Shown piece by piece: positions 1 through 6,642 of a stretch of DNA of 10,448 bases. The stretch covers positions 1 to 10,448 of the forward strand of contig JBOIEQ010000150.1 in NCBI GenBank assembly GCA_050741255.1. Reading direction: 5' to 3'. Every line of letters begins with the position of its first letter. Within the stretch, counting starts at the first letter, position 1. The notes below the pieces were generated by a model that saw only the letters and a program-made list of their open reading frames with translations, was not told where the DNA came from and searched no databases. Origin of the DNA: CAZXNF01 sp050741255. Its GTDB lineage: Bacteria; Pseudomonadota; Gammaproteobacteria; Burkholderiales; SG8-41. The translations under genes and the position numbers were made by a program.

Positions 1-7
1 GGCTAAC

Positions 8-37
8 AAGGAAAGGCGAAGGAAAGGCAAAGGAAAG
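8..37. repeat. Short purine-rich tandem repeat, 11-bp unit
   Basis: The unit AAGGAAAGGCR occurs twice in full (8-18 and 19-29) and a third copy (30-37) matches for 8 bases before running into the hairpin at 38-59. Read on the minus strand it is a pyrimidine tract (CTTTCCTTTGCCTTTCC) directly after the sox terminator hairpin. It may therefore serve as the T-rich tail of the terminator rather than have a separate role. Copy number and periodicity are seen directly; the role is inferred. Confidence 0.5.
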
Positions 38-59
38 CGGCGCCGCACAGGCGGCGCCG
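38..59 (-). terminator. Probable intrinsic terminator of the sox operon
   Basis: A perfect 9-bp GC-only stem (CGGCGCCGC at 38-46 with GCGGCGCCG at 51-59) encloses a 4-base loop. It lies about 45 bases past the soxG stop. On the minus strand the stem is followed by CTTTCCTTTGCCTTTCCTT, which is T-rich but interrupted by C. The stem is very stable; the tail is weaker than a canonical U-run, so termination could be partial or Rho-assisted. Nothing else is visible between here and soxG. Confidence 0.55.
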
Positions 60-103
60 ACGCTGCAAATTATACGGGGATACCGGTCAGCGCCGGGCGC
101 GTG

Positions 104-691
104 TCAGGCGGACGCCGGACGAATGTCGCCGCCGAATTCGGACGCCGCCTCGGTCAGCCATTCCCAGAAGTGGCGCGCATAGCTGCGCGGCACGTAGAAA
201 TCCCAGGTGGCGTCGTCCACATGGTGCAGCACGCAGCCGATGTGCGCGACTGGCGTCTGCGTGCAACGGCCCACGGCGAACATCCGCGGGTGCAGGTCGA
301 GCCCGCAGCCTTTCGCCAGCACATCGCGCGCGCGCGGGCCGGCGAGGCGCATGACGGTGCGGCCTTCAGACTGCTCTACGCAGCGCAGCCCCGGCGCTTC
401 CGCCACGGATGTCCCGGCGGTGACGAGCCACCACTCGCTGGGGCCGAGCGTGAATACGTGGCCGGTGGTCATGGGACGGACCGCGCCGATGTCCAGTGAG
501 AGCGCGCTCCCGGTCAGTTGCTCCGCGGCGAGCAGAAACCGCGCGTCCCGCGCATTGCCGCGCAGCGACAGGATGCCTACCTGCGGGCGCACGGCCAGTG
601 TCACACCCGGCGCGCCCGGTTCGCGGCCGAACGCGTGCGTCCGGTAGATCGCGGTCAGCGCATGCCGTCGCAGGGAGGTGATTTCAGCCAC
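104..691 (-). CDS. soxG: Sarcosine oxidase gamma subunit (SoxG)
   Basis: This is the gamma subunit of heterotetrameric sarcosine oxidase, the cytoplasmic enzyme that oxidatively demethylates sarcosine (N-methylglycine) to glycine and passes the methyl carbon to tetrahydrofolate. Gamma has a GcvT-like fold and packs against the alpha subunit. At 195 residues it has the usual family length. Recognisable blocks are LGPSEWWLV (82-90), GCGLDLHPR (128-136), a TQTPVAHIGCVLHH stretch (144-157) and YVPRSYARHFWEWL (166-179), all typical of SoxG. The start is GTG at 691, which overlaps the end of soxA by 8 bases, so translation is likely coupled. It is the last gene of the operon and a strong hairpin follows. 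The assignment rests on these motifs plus position; on its own the family is poorly conserved. Confidence 0.93.
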   Translation of the reverse strand: MAEITSLRRHALTAIYRTHAFGREPGAPGVTLAVRPQVGILSLRGNARDARFLLAAEQLTGSALSLDIGAVRPMTTGHVFTLGPSEWWLVTAGTSVAEAPGLRCVEQSEGRTVMRLAGPRARDVLAKGCGLDLHPRMFAVGRCTQTPVAHIGCVLHHVDDATWDFYVPRSYARHFWEWLTEAASEFGGDIRPASA

Positions 692-3659
692 GGACGCGTT
701 CTCCGGCGGGATCGACGAATACGGGGTCGGTCACGCGCACCTGCAACTGGACGCCGGCGACGGGCGCGTACGCCCACAGGATTTCGCCGTGACGTTCGCG
801 GCCGCGCTTGAGAAGGGCGAGAGCGATCGGGTGGCCAAGGGTAGGGCTGTAGCAGGTCGAGGACACGTGGCCGTCGATCGGCAGCGGCTTCTGGCCGTCG
901 CAATCGAGCAGCAACTGGGCGCCGCGGGGGATGGCGGATTTGCCGTCGACCGGAATCACGCCGACCAGTTGCCTGCGGTCGGGCGCCTTCAGCAGCGGCC
1001 GGCCAATGGCTTGCCGGCCGATGAAATCGCGGTCGGTCTTCACCATGCGGCCGAGCCCGAGATCATCGGCAGTGGTGCGGCCATCGAGCTCGTTGCCCGC
1101 GACGTGGCCTTTTTCGATGCGCAGCACACCCATGGCCTCGGTGCCGTAGGGCGTGATGCCGAAGTCGTAGCCGGCGTCGTGCGTGGCGCGCCACATCGCG
1201 TCGCCATGGTCGGCGGCGACGTTGATTTCGTACGAGATCTCGCCGGAGAACGACAGGCGGAACACGCGCGCAGGGATGCCAGCGAGCGTCGCAGCGCGAT
1301 AGCTCATGTGCGGCAGCGCCGTATTCGACCAGTCCCCGGTGGGCGCCAGCTTCTGCAGTACCGCGCGCGATTGCGGGCCGGCGAGCGCAAGGGCGGCCCA
1401 CTGGTCGGTGACCGACGTGCAGTAGACGTCGAGTTCCGGCCACAGCACCTGCAGGCAGTATTCGAGCTGCGACATCACGCGCACCGCGTTGGCGGTGGTG
1501 GTCGTCATCAGGTAGCGCTGGTCGGCGATCCGCGTCGTCGTCCCGTCGTCGAACACCGTGCCGTCCTCGCGCAGCATCGCGCCGTAGCGCACTTTGCCGA
1601 CCGCCAGGGATTTCCAGCGGTTCGCATAGACGCGCTCGAGGAACTCCGCCGCGTCGGGGCCCTGGAGGTCGATCTTGCCGAGCGTGGAAACATCCACGAG
1701 GCCCACGCCGTTGCGCACCGCGAGCGTTTCGCGGTTGATGCAGTCGAGGTCGCCCTCGTGGCGGCCGGGATACAGTTGCGGCCGCAGCCAGAGTCCGGCG
1801 GTGACGAAGCGCGCGCCGGCGAGCGTGTGCCATTCGTGCATCGCCGAGCGGCGCACCGGCGCCATGTGCTCGCCGGTTTCCGTGCCCGCCATCGCGCCGA
1901 AGGTGACCGGCGTGTAGGGCGCGCGGAAGGTGGTGGTGCCGATCGCGGGGATGGCCGCACCCAGCGCGTCGGACAGCACGCCCAGGCCGCTGATGTTGCT
2001 GAGCTTGCCCTGGTCGGTGCCCATGCCGAGCGTGGTGTAGCGCTTGACGTGTTCGACCGAGGTGTAGCCCTCGCGGGCCGCGAGGCGCAGGTCGGCAACG
2101 GTGACGTCGTTCTGGAAGTCGAGAAAGCATTTCTCGCCGCGCTGTACGCCGGGATGCGGCAGCCACCACGTCTTGAGCGGCGCCGTGTGATCCGGCGAGG
2201 TGGCGGGCGCGGCCGGCGCGGGTGCTGGCGCGAAACCGGCGCCACCCGCGGCCTCCGCGCCGGCCGCGAACCCTTCCGTGATGCCTTGTGCCAGGGTGAA
2301 CGTGCCGCGTCCCGCGCCGGCGGAACGCGCGCGCTGGATGGCGGCGTCCGGCACGAACGCGGCCAGCGCCTCGTCGTAACGGAGCTTGCCCTTGGCCTGC
2401 GTGTGGAGGTGCACCGCCGGGTTCCAGCCGCCGGAGGTGAGCACGAGGTCGCAGGCGATGCGCTCGGGGCGGCTTGTCGATGTCACGCCGGCGACGTCGA
2501 CCGCGTTGACCCGTTTGCGGCCGTGCGCGCGCACGACGGCGTGCTGGAAGCGGACGGGGAGCCCCGCGCGCGCGGCTTCCTGCACCGCGTAGCCGAAGCT
2601 GCCTTCGCGCACGTCGATGATCGCCGCGATCTCGATGCCGGACGCATGCAGGTCCAGCGCCGCGGCATAGGCGGAGTCGTTGTTCGCAAAGACCACCGCC
2701 CGCGAGCCGGCGCGGACGCCGTAGCGGTTGGCGTAGGCGCGGGCGGCATCCGCCAGCATCACGCCCGGGATATCGTTGTTCGCGAAAGGCATGGGACGTT
2801 CGAGCGCACCGGTGGCCAGCACGACTTCCTTCGCGCGCACTTTCCACAGCCGCTGGCGGGGAACGATGCGGTCGGCCGCGTGCGTGTGCTCGAGCAGCCC
2901 CAGGAAATTCTGGTCGAAGTAGCCGAAGGCGGTGGTGCTGGCGAGCAGCGTCACGTCCGGCAGCGCGGCGAGTTCGGCGACGGCGGCGTCCACCCAGTTG
3001 AGCGCGGGTTCGCCCGCAATGTCCGCGCGTTCGTGCAGCAGCGCGCCGCCGAGCCGGAAATCCTGTTCGGCGAGAATCACGCGCGCGCCGGTGCGACCGG
3101 CCGCGAGCGCCGCGGCCAGGCCGGCTGGCCCTCCGCCGACGACCAGCACGTCGCAGTGCGCATGGTAGTGGGCGTAACGGTCGGGATCGGGCGCGGTGGC
3201 GGAGCGGCCCATGCCCGCGGCCTTGCGGATGAGGCGCTCGTAGGTGAGCCAGAGCGATGCCGGCCACATGAAGGTTTTGTAATAGAAGCCGGCCGGCAGG
3301 AAGCGCGAGAAGAGGTTGTTGACGGCCTGGAGATCGAAGCCGACCGAGGGCCAGCAGTTCTGGCTGGCGGCAACGAGGCCGTCGCGCAGCACGATCTGGG
3401 TGGCGCGCAGGTTGGGCTCGGTGCTGGCGCCCGTGTCGAGCTGGACCAGGCCGTTCGGTTCCTCCGCGCCGGCGGCGACCAGGCCGCGGGGGCGGTGATA
3501 CTTGAAGCTGCGGCCGATCAGCTGCACGCCATTCGCGACCAGCGCCGACGCGAGCGTGTCGCCCGCATAGCCCTGCAGACGCTCGCCGTTGAAGCGGAAG
3601 GCGAGCGGTTGTCCGCGGTCGATGAGCCCGCCGGTGGCGAGCCGGAACGCCTGGCTCAC
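684..3659 (-). CDS. soxA: Sarcosine oxidase alpha subunit (SoxA)
   Basis: This is the large subunit of heterotetrameric sarcosine oxidase; its 991 residues match the family's roughly 950-1000. Domain order: an N-terminal ferredoxin-like/2Fe-2S-related region (about 1-110, with FNGERLQGYAGDTLASAL and GRSFKYHRPRG); a dinucleotide-binding Rossmann core with VLVVGGGPAGLAAALAAGRTG (171-191, binding NAD+ in known alpha subunits) and ATGALERPMPFANNDIPGVM (282-301); a Pro/Ala linker (about 477-494); and a C-terminal GcvT/aminomethyltransferase-like domain (about 600-991). That last domain has RYGAMLREDGTVFDDGTTTR (691-710), RLSFSGEISYEI (801-812) and GVLRIEKGH (844-852), and it binds tetrahydrofolate to make 5,10-methylene-THF. 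The start is GTG at 3659, within a 4-base GTGA overlap with the soxD stop; no better in-frame start is evident. The stop overlaps soxG. All motifs look intact, so the protein is probably functional. Confidence 0.97.
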   Translation of the reverse strand: MSQAFRLATGGLIDRGQPLAFRFNGERLQGYAGDTLASALVANGVQLIGRSFKYHRPRGLVAAGAEEPNGLVQLDTGASTEPNLRATQIVLRDGLVAASQNCWPSVGFDLQAVNNLFSRFLPAGFYYKTFMWPASLWLTYERLIRKAAGMGRSATAPDPDRYAHYHAHCDVLVVGGGPAGLAAALAAGRTGARVILAEQDFRLGGALLHERADIAGEPALNWVDAAVAELAALPDVTLLASTTAFGYFDQNFLGLLEHTHAADRIVPRQRLWKVRAKEVVLATGALERPMPFANNDIPGVMLADAARAYANRYGVRAGSRAVVFANNDSAYAAALDLHASGIEIAAIIDVREGSFGYAVQEAARAGLPVRFQHAVVRAHGRKRVNAVDVAGVTSTSRPERIACDLVLTSGGWNPAVHLHTQAKGKLRYDEALAAFVPDAAIQRARSAGAGRGTFTLAQGITEGFAAGAEAAGGAGFAPAPAPAAPATSPDHTAPLKTWWLPHPGVQRGEKCFLDFQNDVTVADLRLAAREGYTSVEHVKRYTTLGMGTDQGKLSNISGLGVLSDALGAAIPAIGTTTFRAPYTPVTFGAMAGTETGEHMAPVRRSAMHEWHTLAGARFVTAGLWLRPQLYPGRHEGDLDCINRETLAVRNGVGLVDVSTLGKIDLQGPDAAEFLERVYANRWKSLAVGKVRYGAMLREDGTVFDDGTTTRIADQRYLMTTTTANAVRVMSQLEYCLQVLWPELDVYCTSVTDQWAALALAGPQSRAVLQKLAPTGDWSNTALPHMSYRAATLAGIPARVFRLSFSGEISYEINVAADHGDAMWRATHDAGYDFGITPYGTEAMGVLRIEKGHVAGNELDGRTTADDLGLGRMVKTDRDFIGRQAIGRPLLKAPDRRQLVGVIPVDGKSAIPRGAQLLLDCDGQKPLPIDGHVSSTCYSPTLGHPIALALLKRGRERHGEILWAYAPVAGVQLQVRVTDPVFVDPAGERVRG

Positions 3660-3955
3660 TTCGCGGCCTCCGAAGCGGCGCCTGCGCGCGCGCGAAAATC
3701 ATCCATCGTCACGGCATCCAGTACGTCGTGGGTATAGGTGTCGCGGTGCACGGCGATCCACTGCCGGCAGCCGGTGCCGTGCTGCCACAGTTCCCAGTGC
3801 GGGCCGCGCGGGTTGTCGCGCACATACACGGAGTCGGACCACGCCTGCAGGCTGACCGCGGCGGGGTCGGCCGGGCGGAGCGCTTTCGCGTCGCCGGCGT
3901 ACGTGAATTCGGTGTAGTCGCGGATGCCGCAGTAGGGGCAGGGGATTAAGATCAT
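3656..3955 (-). CDS. soxD: Sarcosine oxidase delta subunit (SoxD), zinc-binding
   Basis: This is the small delta subunit of heterotetrameric sarcosine oxidase, 99 residues, with the family's start MxLIxCPYCG. Zinc ligands known for this subunit are all present: Cys6 and Cys9 (CPYCG) and His59 and Cys63 (HGTGC). The RDNPRGPHWELWQHGTGCRQW region (47-66) is typical. The start chosen is ATG at 3955, because the family begins here. A GTG at 4015 would add 20 residues read through the adjacent repeat (SQISNPQSRL), which looks artefactual. No Shine-Dalgarno sequence is visible before 3955: the upstream bases are the foot of the repeat hairpin (...CAATCCCGCCTT). The ATG overlaps the stop of a 37-codon open frame crossing the repeat, so coupling may replace the missing site. 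It overlaps soxA by 4 bases. Confidence 0.96.
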   Translation of the reverse strand: MILIPCPYCGIRDYTEFTYAGDAKALRPADPAAVSLQAWSDSVYVRDNPRGPHWELWQHGTGCRQWIAVHRDTYTHDVLDAVTMDDFRARAGAASEAAK

Positions 3956-4065
3956 AAGGCGGGATTGGGGATTCGAGATTTGGGATTGGAAAACAAAGCC
4001 GCAAGCGTTCGCCACACCAACTGGTTTCGAATCCCAAATCCCAAATCCCGAATCCCGCTTTTCAT
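3952..4065 (-). CDS. Possible 37-codon coupling ORF between soxB and soxD
   Basis: An ATG at 4065 (TGATG, overlapping the soxB stop) opens a frame that runs through the whole repeat element and ends with TGA at 3952-3954, overlapping the soxD ATG as ATGA. The predicted peptide starts MKSGIRDLGFGIRN and ends SNPKSRIPNPAL; both ends are simply translated repeat heptads, and the middle (QLVWRTLAALF) is the hairpin loop. No family is recognised and a functional peptide is unlikely. Its plausible role is to carry ribosomes from soxB to soxD. Reading frame and overlaps are seen directly; translation is inference, and the open frame could be chance. Confidence 0.3.
   Translation of the reverse strand: MKSGIRDLGFGIRNQLVWRTLAALFSNPKSRIPNPAL
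3959..4058. repeat. Inverted heptad-repeat element (GGGATTN) between soxB and soxD
   Basis: Two 34-base arms (3959-3992 and 4025-4058) are imperfect inverted repeats that match at 30 of 34 positions, separated by a 32-base loop. Each arm is built from four near-identical 7-mers of the form GGGATTN; on the minus strand the soxB-proximal arm reads GGGATTC, GGGATTT, GGGATTT, GGGATTC. This matches the general look of the dispersed GGATTCGGGATT-type intergenic repeats known from many GC-rich proteobacterial genomes, where they act as REP-like hairpins. Here it sits inside an operon and could form a stem of about 34 bp in the mRNA. It may stabilise upstream soxB mRNA or attenuate downstream genes. 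Confidence 0.85.
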
Positions 4066-5318
4066 CAATGCACCCAGGGGTAGGGGCCGCCGCCCTTTTC
4101 GTCGAGCGTCGCGCCGCGCTCGAAGCGGTCCAGCGTGAAGGCGGCGTTCAGTTCGTGCGGCGCATCGTGAGCGACCGTGTGCGCGAAACACCAGCCGGAA
4201 GCGGGCGTGGCCTTGAAGCCGCCGTAGCACCAGCCGCAGTCGAGATACAGGTTGTCGATCGGCGACTTGCCGATGATGGGGCTGCCGTCCATGCTCATGT
4301 CCATCACGCCGCCCCAGGTGCGCAGCATGCGCAGTCTCGAGAAGGCGGGAAAGAGGGCGAGCATGGCCTGCACCACGTGTTCGAGGATAGGCAGGTTGGA
4401 GCGCTGGCCGTAGGAGTTGTAGCCGTCGATGTCGCCGCCGGTGACCAGTTCGCCCTTGTCGGACTGGCTGACGTAGAAGTGCACCGCGCCGGAGGTCACG
4501 ACGGTGTCGAGTATGGGTTTCACCGGTTCGGATACCAGCGCCTGCAGCACGTGCGTTTCGATCGGGAGCTTGAGTCCGGCGAGACCGGCGACCTGGCCGG
4601 AATGGCCGGCGACGGCGAGGCCGAATTTCCTGGCGCGAATGGTGCCCTTGCTGGTTTCCACCGCCGTGATGCGATTGCCGGCGCGCTGGAAGCCGGTGAC
4701 TTCGCACTGCTGGATGATGTCCACGCCCAGCGCGTCGGCTGCGCGCGCGTAGCCCCAGGCCACGGCATCGTGCCGCGCCGTGCCGCCGCGCGGCTGCAGC
4801 AGGCCGCCCATGATCGGGAAGCGTGCCGAGGGCGAGGTGTCGAGCAGCGGTACCCGGCGCGTCACCTGGTCGCGGTCGAGCAGTTCGGCGTCGATGCCGT
4901 TCGCGCGCATCGCATTGGCGCGGCGCGCGTAGCCGTCGAGGTCGGCGAAGGAGTGCGCGAGGTTCAGCACGCCGCGCTGGCTGAACATCACGTTGTAGTT
5001 GAGATCCTGCGAGAGGCCTTCCCACAGCTTCAGCGAATGCTCGTAGAAGTGCGCGTTCGCCTCCAGGTAGTAGTTGGAGCGCACGATGGTGGTATTGCGG
5101 CCGGTGTTGCCGCCGCCGAGCCAGCCTTTTTCGATCACGGCGACGTTGGTGATGCCGTGGTGCTTCGCCAGGTAGTAGGCGGTGGCGAGCCCGTGGCCGC
5201 CGCCGCCGACGATCACGACGTCATATTCCGGCTTCGGTTGCGGACTGCGCCAGGCGCGGGTCCAGCCTTCGTGATAGCCGAGGGCCTGGCGCGCGAGCGA
5301 GAAAATTGAATACTTCAT
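4065..5318 (-). CDS. soxB: Sarcosine oxidase beta subunit (SoxB), flavoprotein
   Basis: This is the catalytic beta subunit of heterotetrameric sarcosine oxidase. It oxidises sarcosine at a non-covalent FAD; electrons pass to an FMN covalently linked to a beta-subunit histidine and then to O2, giving H2O2. Its 417 residues are close to the family norm. The N-terminal dinucleotide fold is VVIVGGGGHGLATAYYLAKH (34-53), followed by the FAD loop GWLGGGNTGRNTTIVRSNYY (65-84). His183 in ARHDAVAWGYARAAD aligns by eye with the covalent FMN histidine. Near the C-terminus are DMSMDGSPIIGKSP (340-353) and CGWCYGGFKATPASGW (361-376), with Lys369 in the usual conserved position. The start is ATG at 5318 (MKYSIFSLARQALGYHEGW, a typical SoxB beginning), with only a weak upstream AGG. 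It is the first gene of the operon, facing the divergent regulatory region. All expected motifs are present. Confidence 0.97.
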   Translation of the reverse strand: MKYSIFSLARQALGYHEGWTRAWRSPQPKPEYDVVIVGGGGHGLATAYYLAKHHGITNVAVIEKGWLGGGNTGRNTTIVRSNYYLEANAHFYEHSLKLWEGLSQDLNYNVMFSQRGVLNLAHSFADLDGYARRANAMRANGIDAELLDRDQVTRRVPLLDTSPSARFPIMGGLLQPRGGTARHDAVAWGYARAADALGVDIIQQCEVTGFQRAGNRITAVETSKGTIRARKFGLAVAGHSGQVAGLAGLKLPIETHVLQALVSEPVKPILDTVVTSGAVHFYVSQSDKGELVTGGDIDGYNSYGQRSNLPILEHVVQAMLALFPAFSRLRMLRTWGGVMDMSMDGSPIIGKSPIDNLYLDCGWCYGGFKATPASGWCFAHTVAHDAPHELNAAFTLDRFERGATLDEKGGGPYPWVH

Positions 5319-5355
5319 CCGGCCTGCATCAAATCAAGATTGCCGCGCAGCGTCA

Positions 5356-5374
5356 ATGGCGAACGGCTTGCCAT
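5356..5374. promoter_or_regulatory. 19-bp dyad near the soxB start, possible operator
   Basis: ATGGC (5356-5360) and GCCAT (5370-5374) form a perfect 5-base inverted repeat across a 9-base spacer. The dyad lies about 40-55 bases upstream of soxB, just downstream of the weak -10 candidate at 5384-5379. It could be an operator at the transcription start or a small hairpin in the leader. Arms this short can occur by chance. Confidence 0.25.
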
Positions 5375-5512
5375 CAGCAAGATACGGGACAACAATAAAG
5401 CTGCCTAATGATGAGGATCGTCACAGGATACCGGCATGCACCGGCCTTGGGCGTGTCCCGGCGCAGCGGCTGCATCCCGGCGCAGGGAAGATAAGCGCGA
5501 TTACACATGAAT

Positions 5513-5527
5513 ATTAGTTCTATTAAT
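5513..5527. promoter_or_regulatory. Candidate LysR-type box (T-N11-A)
   Basis: ATTAGT-TCT-ATTAAT is a 15-base imperfect inverted repeat whose arms match at 5 of 6 positions. Within it, T5514 and A5526 satisfy the T-N11-A rule for LysR-type regulators. It lies in the only AT-rich stretch of the divergent region, about 110 bases upstream of the LysR start and 195 from soxB. This is where an autoregulating or divergently acting regulator would be expected to bind. T-N11-A is a loose motif, so position and composition are the main support. Confidence 0.35.
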
Positions 5528-5634
5528 GATAGGGTGACGACGATGTGGACGGAGGTGCCGGTGATTACACTTTGTCCCTGCTGTGACCCCGGCGTCCGCT
5601 GCCCCGCGTACTTGCCTACCGTCCCCGGCAGGGC

Positions 5635-6630
5635 GTGATGGCGGGGCGCCGGGAGACACAGCACCTGCCGCTCGACCTGCCGGCGCTGCGCGCTTTTCTC
5701 GCCGTGGGCGCCACCGGCAGCATGACGCAGGCCGCGCGCCGCCTGGGATTGACCCAGTCCGCGGTGTCGCAGGCCGTGAGACAACTGGAAGACATGCTCG
5801 GTACCGTCCTGCTGGACCGTTCGCAACGACCGCTGGCGCTGACGCCGGCCGGGCGCCTGTTGCAGCGGCATGCGGCGCCGATCGTGGACGATGCCTTGAT
5901 GCTGGCGACGGTGGTGCGCCAGGCCGGCAGCCGCAAAGTGCAGGAACTGCGGCTCGGGATCATCGATTCGCTCGCCTCCACCATCGGCCCCAGCCTGATT
6001 CGCCGCCTGCTCGACACGGCCACCCGGCTGTCCTTCCGTTCCGGTCTGACCCACGATCAGGTGCAGGGACTGCTGTCCCGCCAGCTCGACATGATCATCA
6101 GCGGCGACGCCATGGACGATGTCGACGGCCTCGACCACTATCCCCTGCTGAACGAACCGTTCGTGCTGGTCACGCCGCCGGGGTGGAGCGCGGCGGACCT
6201 TGGCGGTGACCTGCGGCAGCTGGCGGCCCGCTATCCGCTGATTCGCTTCTCGGCGCGCTCGCAGATCGGCGCCCAGATCGAGCGGCATCTGCGCCGGCTT
6301 GGCGTGCGGGCGCCGCAATTGCTGGAAGTCGACGCCTCGGACGCGCTGGTGGCCATGGTCGCCGCGGGCCTGGGCTGGGCGATCGCGACGCCCTTGTGTC
6401 TGCTCCAGGCGCGTGCGCGCACGGTGGACGTGCGGGTGCGGGCGTTTCCCGAAACCCGTTTTTCGCGCCAGTTGTACCTTATCGTACGCTCAGGCGAGTT
6501 CGGCGAGTTGCCGCGCGAGATCGCCGGGCATGCCTGCGACATCCTCAAAAAGGAAAGCCTGAGCGAACTCAGGCGTTTCGTGCCCAGGGAGTCCAGTCCC
6601 ATCGTGATCGGCGAGGCCCGTGAAGGGTAA
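5635..6630 (+). CDS. LysR-family transcriptional regulator
   Basis: This LysR-type regulator is 331 residues long, slightly more than the usual 300. The N-terminal winged helix-turn-helix spans about 13-75: LDLPALRAFLAVGATGSMTQ, then AARRLGLTQSAVSQAVRQLE (33-52), then the wing LLDRSQRPLALTPAGRLL. The rest is the periplasmic-binding-like effector domain, with LRLGIIDSL, a MIISGDAMDDVDGL segment and AAGLGWAIATPLCL, ending in a charged tail (SELRRFVPRE). The start is GTG at 5635 or the immediately following ATG at 5638; upstream CAGGGC is a modest ribosome site and nothing earlier is in frame. It is the first gene of the plus-strand operon, 12 bases before the first receptor gene, and divergent from soxB. 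It probably controls the receptor/hydrolase operon in response to the compound handled there. Control of sox is possible but unproven. The effector cannot be read from sequence. Confidence 0.93.
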   Translation: MMAGRRETQHLPLDLPALRAFLAVGATGSMTQAARRLGLTQSAVSQAVRQLEDMLGTVLLDRSQRPLALTPAGRLLQRHAAPIVDDALMLATVVRQAGSRKVQELRLGIIDSLASTIGPSLIRRLLDTATRLSFRSGLTHDQVQGLLSRQLDMIISGDAMDDVDGLDHYPLLNEPFVLVTPPGWSAADLGGDLRQLAARYPLIRFSARSQIGAQIERHLRRLGVRAPQLLEVDASDALVAMVAAGLGWAIATPLCLLQARARTVDVRVRAFPETRFSRQLYLIVRSGEFGELPREIAGHACDILKKESLSELRRFVPRESSPIVIGEAREG

Positions 6631-6642
6631 AGGAGTGCCAGT

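Larger units (their letters stand above)
5319..5634. promoter_or_regulatory. Divergent intergenic region between soxB and the LysR gene
   Basis: These 316 bases between divergent start codons carry no supportable gene and should hold both promoters. For soxB (minus strand) a weak sigma70-like pair, TTAGGC (5408-5403) and TATCTT (5384-5379) with an 18-base spacer, would give a leader of about 50 bases. Another pair, TTGACG (5356-5351) with TTTGAT (5333-5328) and a 17-base spacer, lies too close to the ATG to leave room for a ribosome site. A CRP-like half-palindrome (TGTGACGATCCTCA on the minus strand) lies around 5411-5424. The stretch 5500-5530 is distinctly AT-rich against a GC-rich background. 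No convincing plus-strand -35/-10 pair was found by eye. Only the AT-rich island and the two dyads listed separately stand out. Confidence 0.5.

Noticed and set aside
678..3737. A 1019-codon plus-strand open frame opposite soxA
   Set aside because: It is antisense to a gene with full family motifs. Its translation is rich in Arg, Ala, Gly, His and Val with no recognisable domain, as expected for the complement of a GC-rich gene.
3956..4015. A 20-residue N-terminal extension of SoxD from GTG 4015
   Set aside because: The extension reads through the repeat element and has no ribosome site. The family starts at the MILIPCPYCG position, giving the expected Cys6/Cys9/His59/Cys63 spacing.
3959..4058. 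CRISPR array or insertion-sequence end
   Set aside because: The 7-bp units are contiguous with no spacers, there are only two arms, and there is no transposase or target-site duplication; a REP-like hairpin fits better.
4068..5309. A 413-codon plus-strand open frame opposite soxB
   Set aside because: It mirrors almost exactly the extent of soxB, has low-complexity composition and no family motifs, so it is a shadow.
5374..6318. A 314-codon minus-strand frame opposite the LysR gene and entering the intergenic region
   Set aside because: No domain is recognisable, and the opposite strand encodes a clear LysR regulator. The part lying in 5374-5634 has no independent support.
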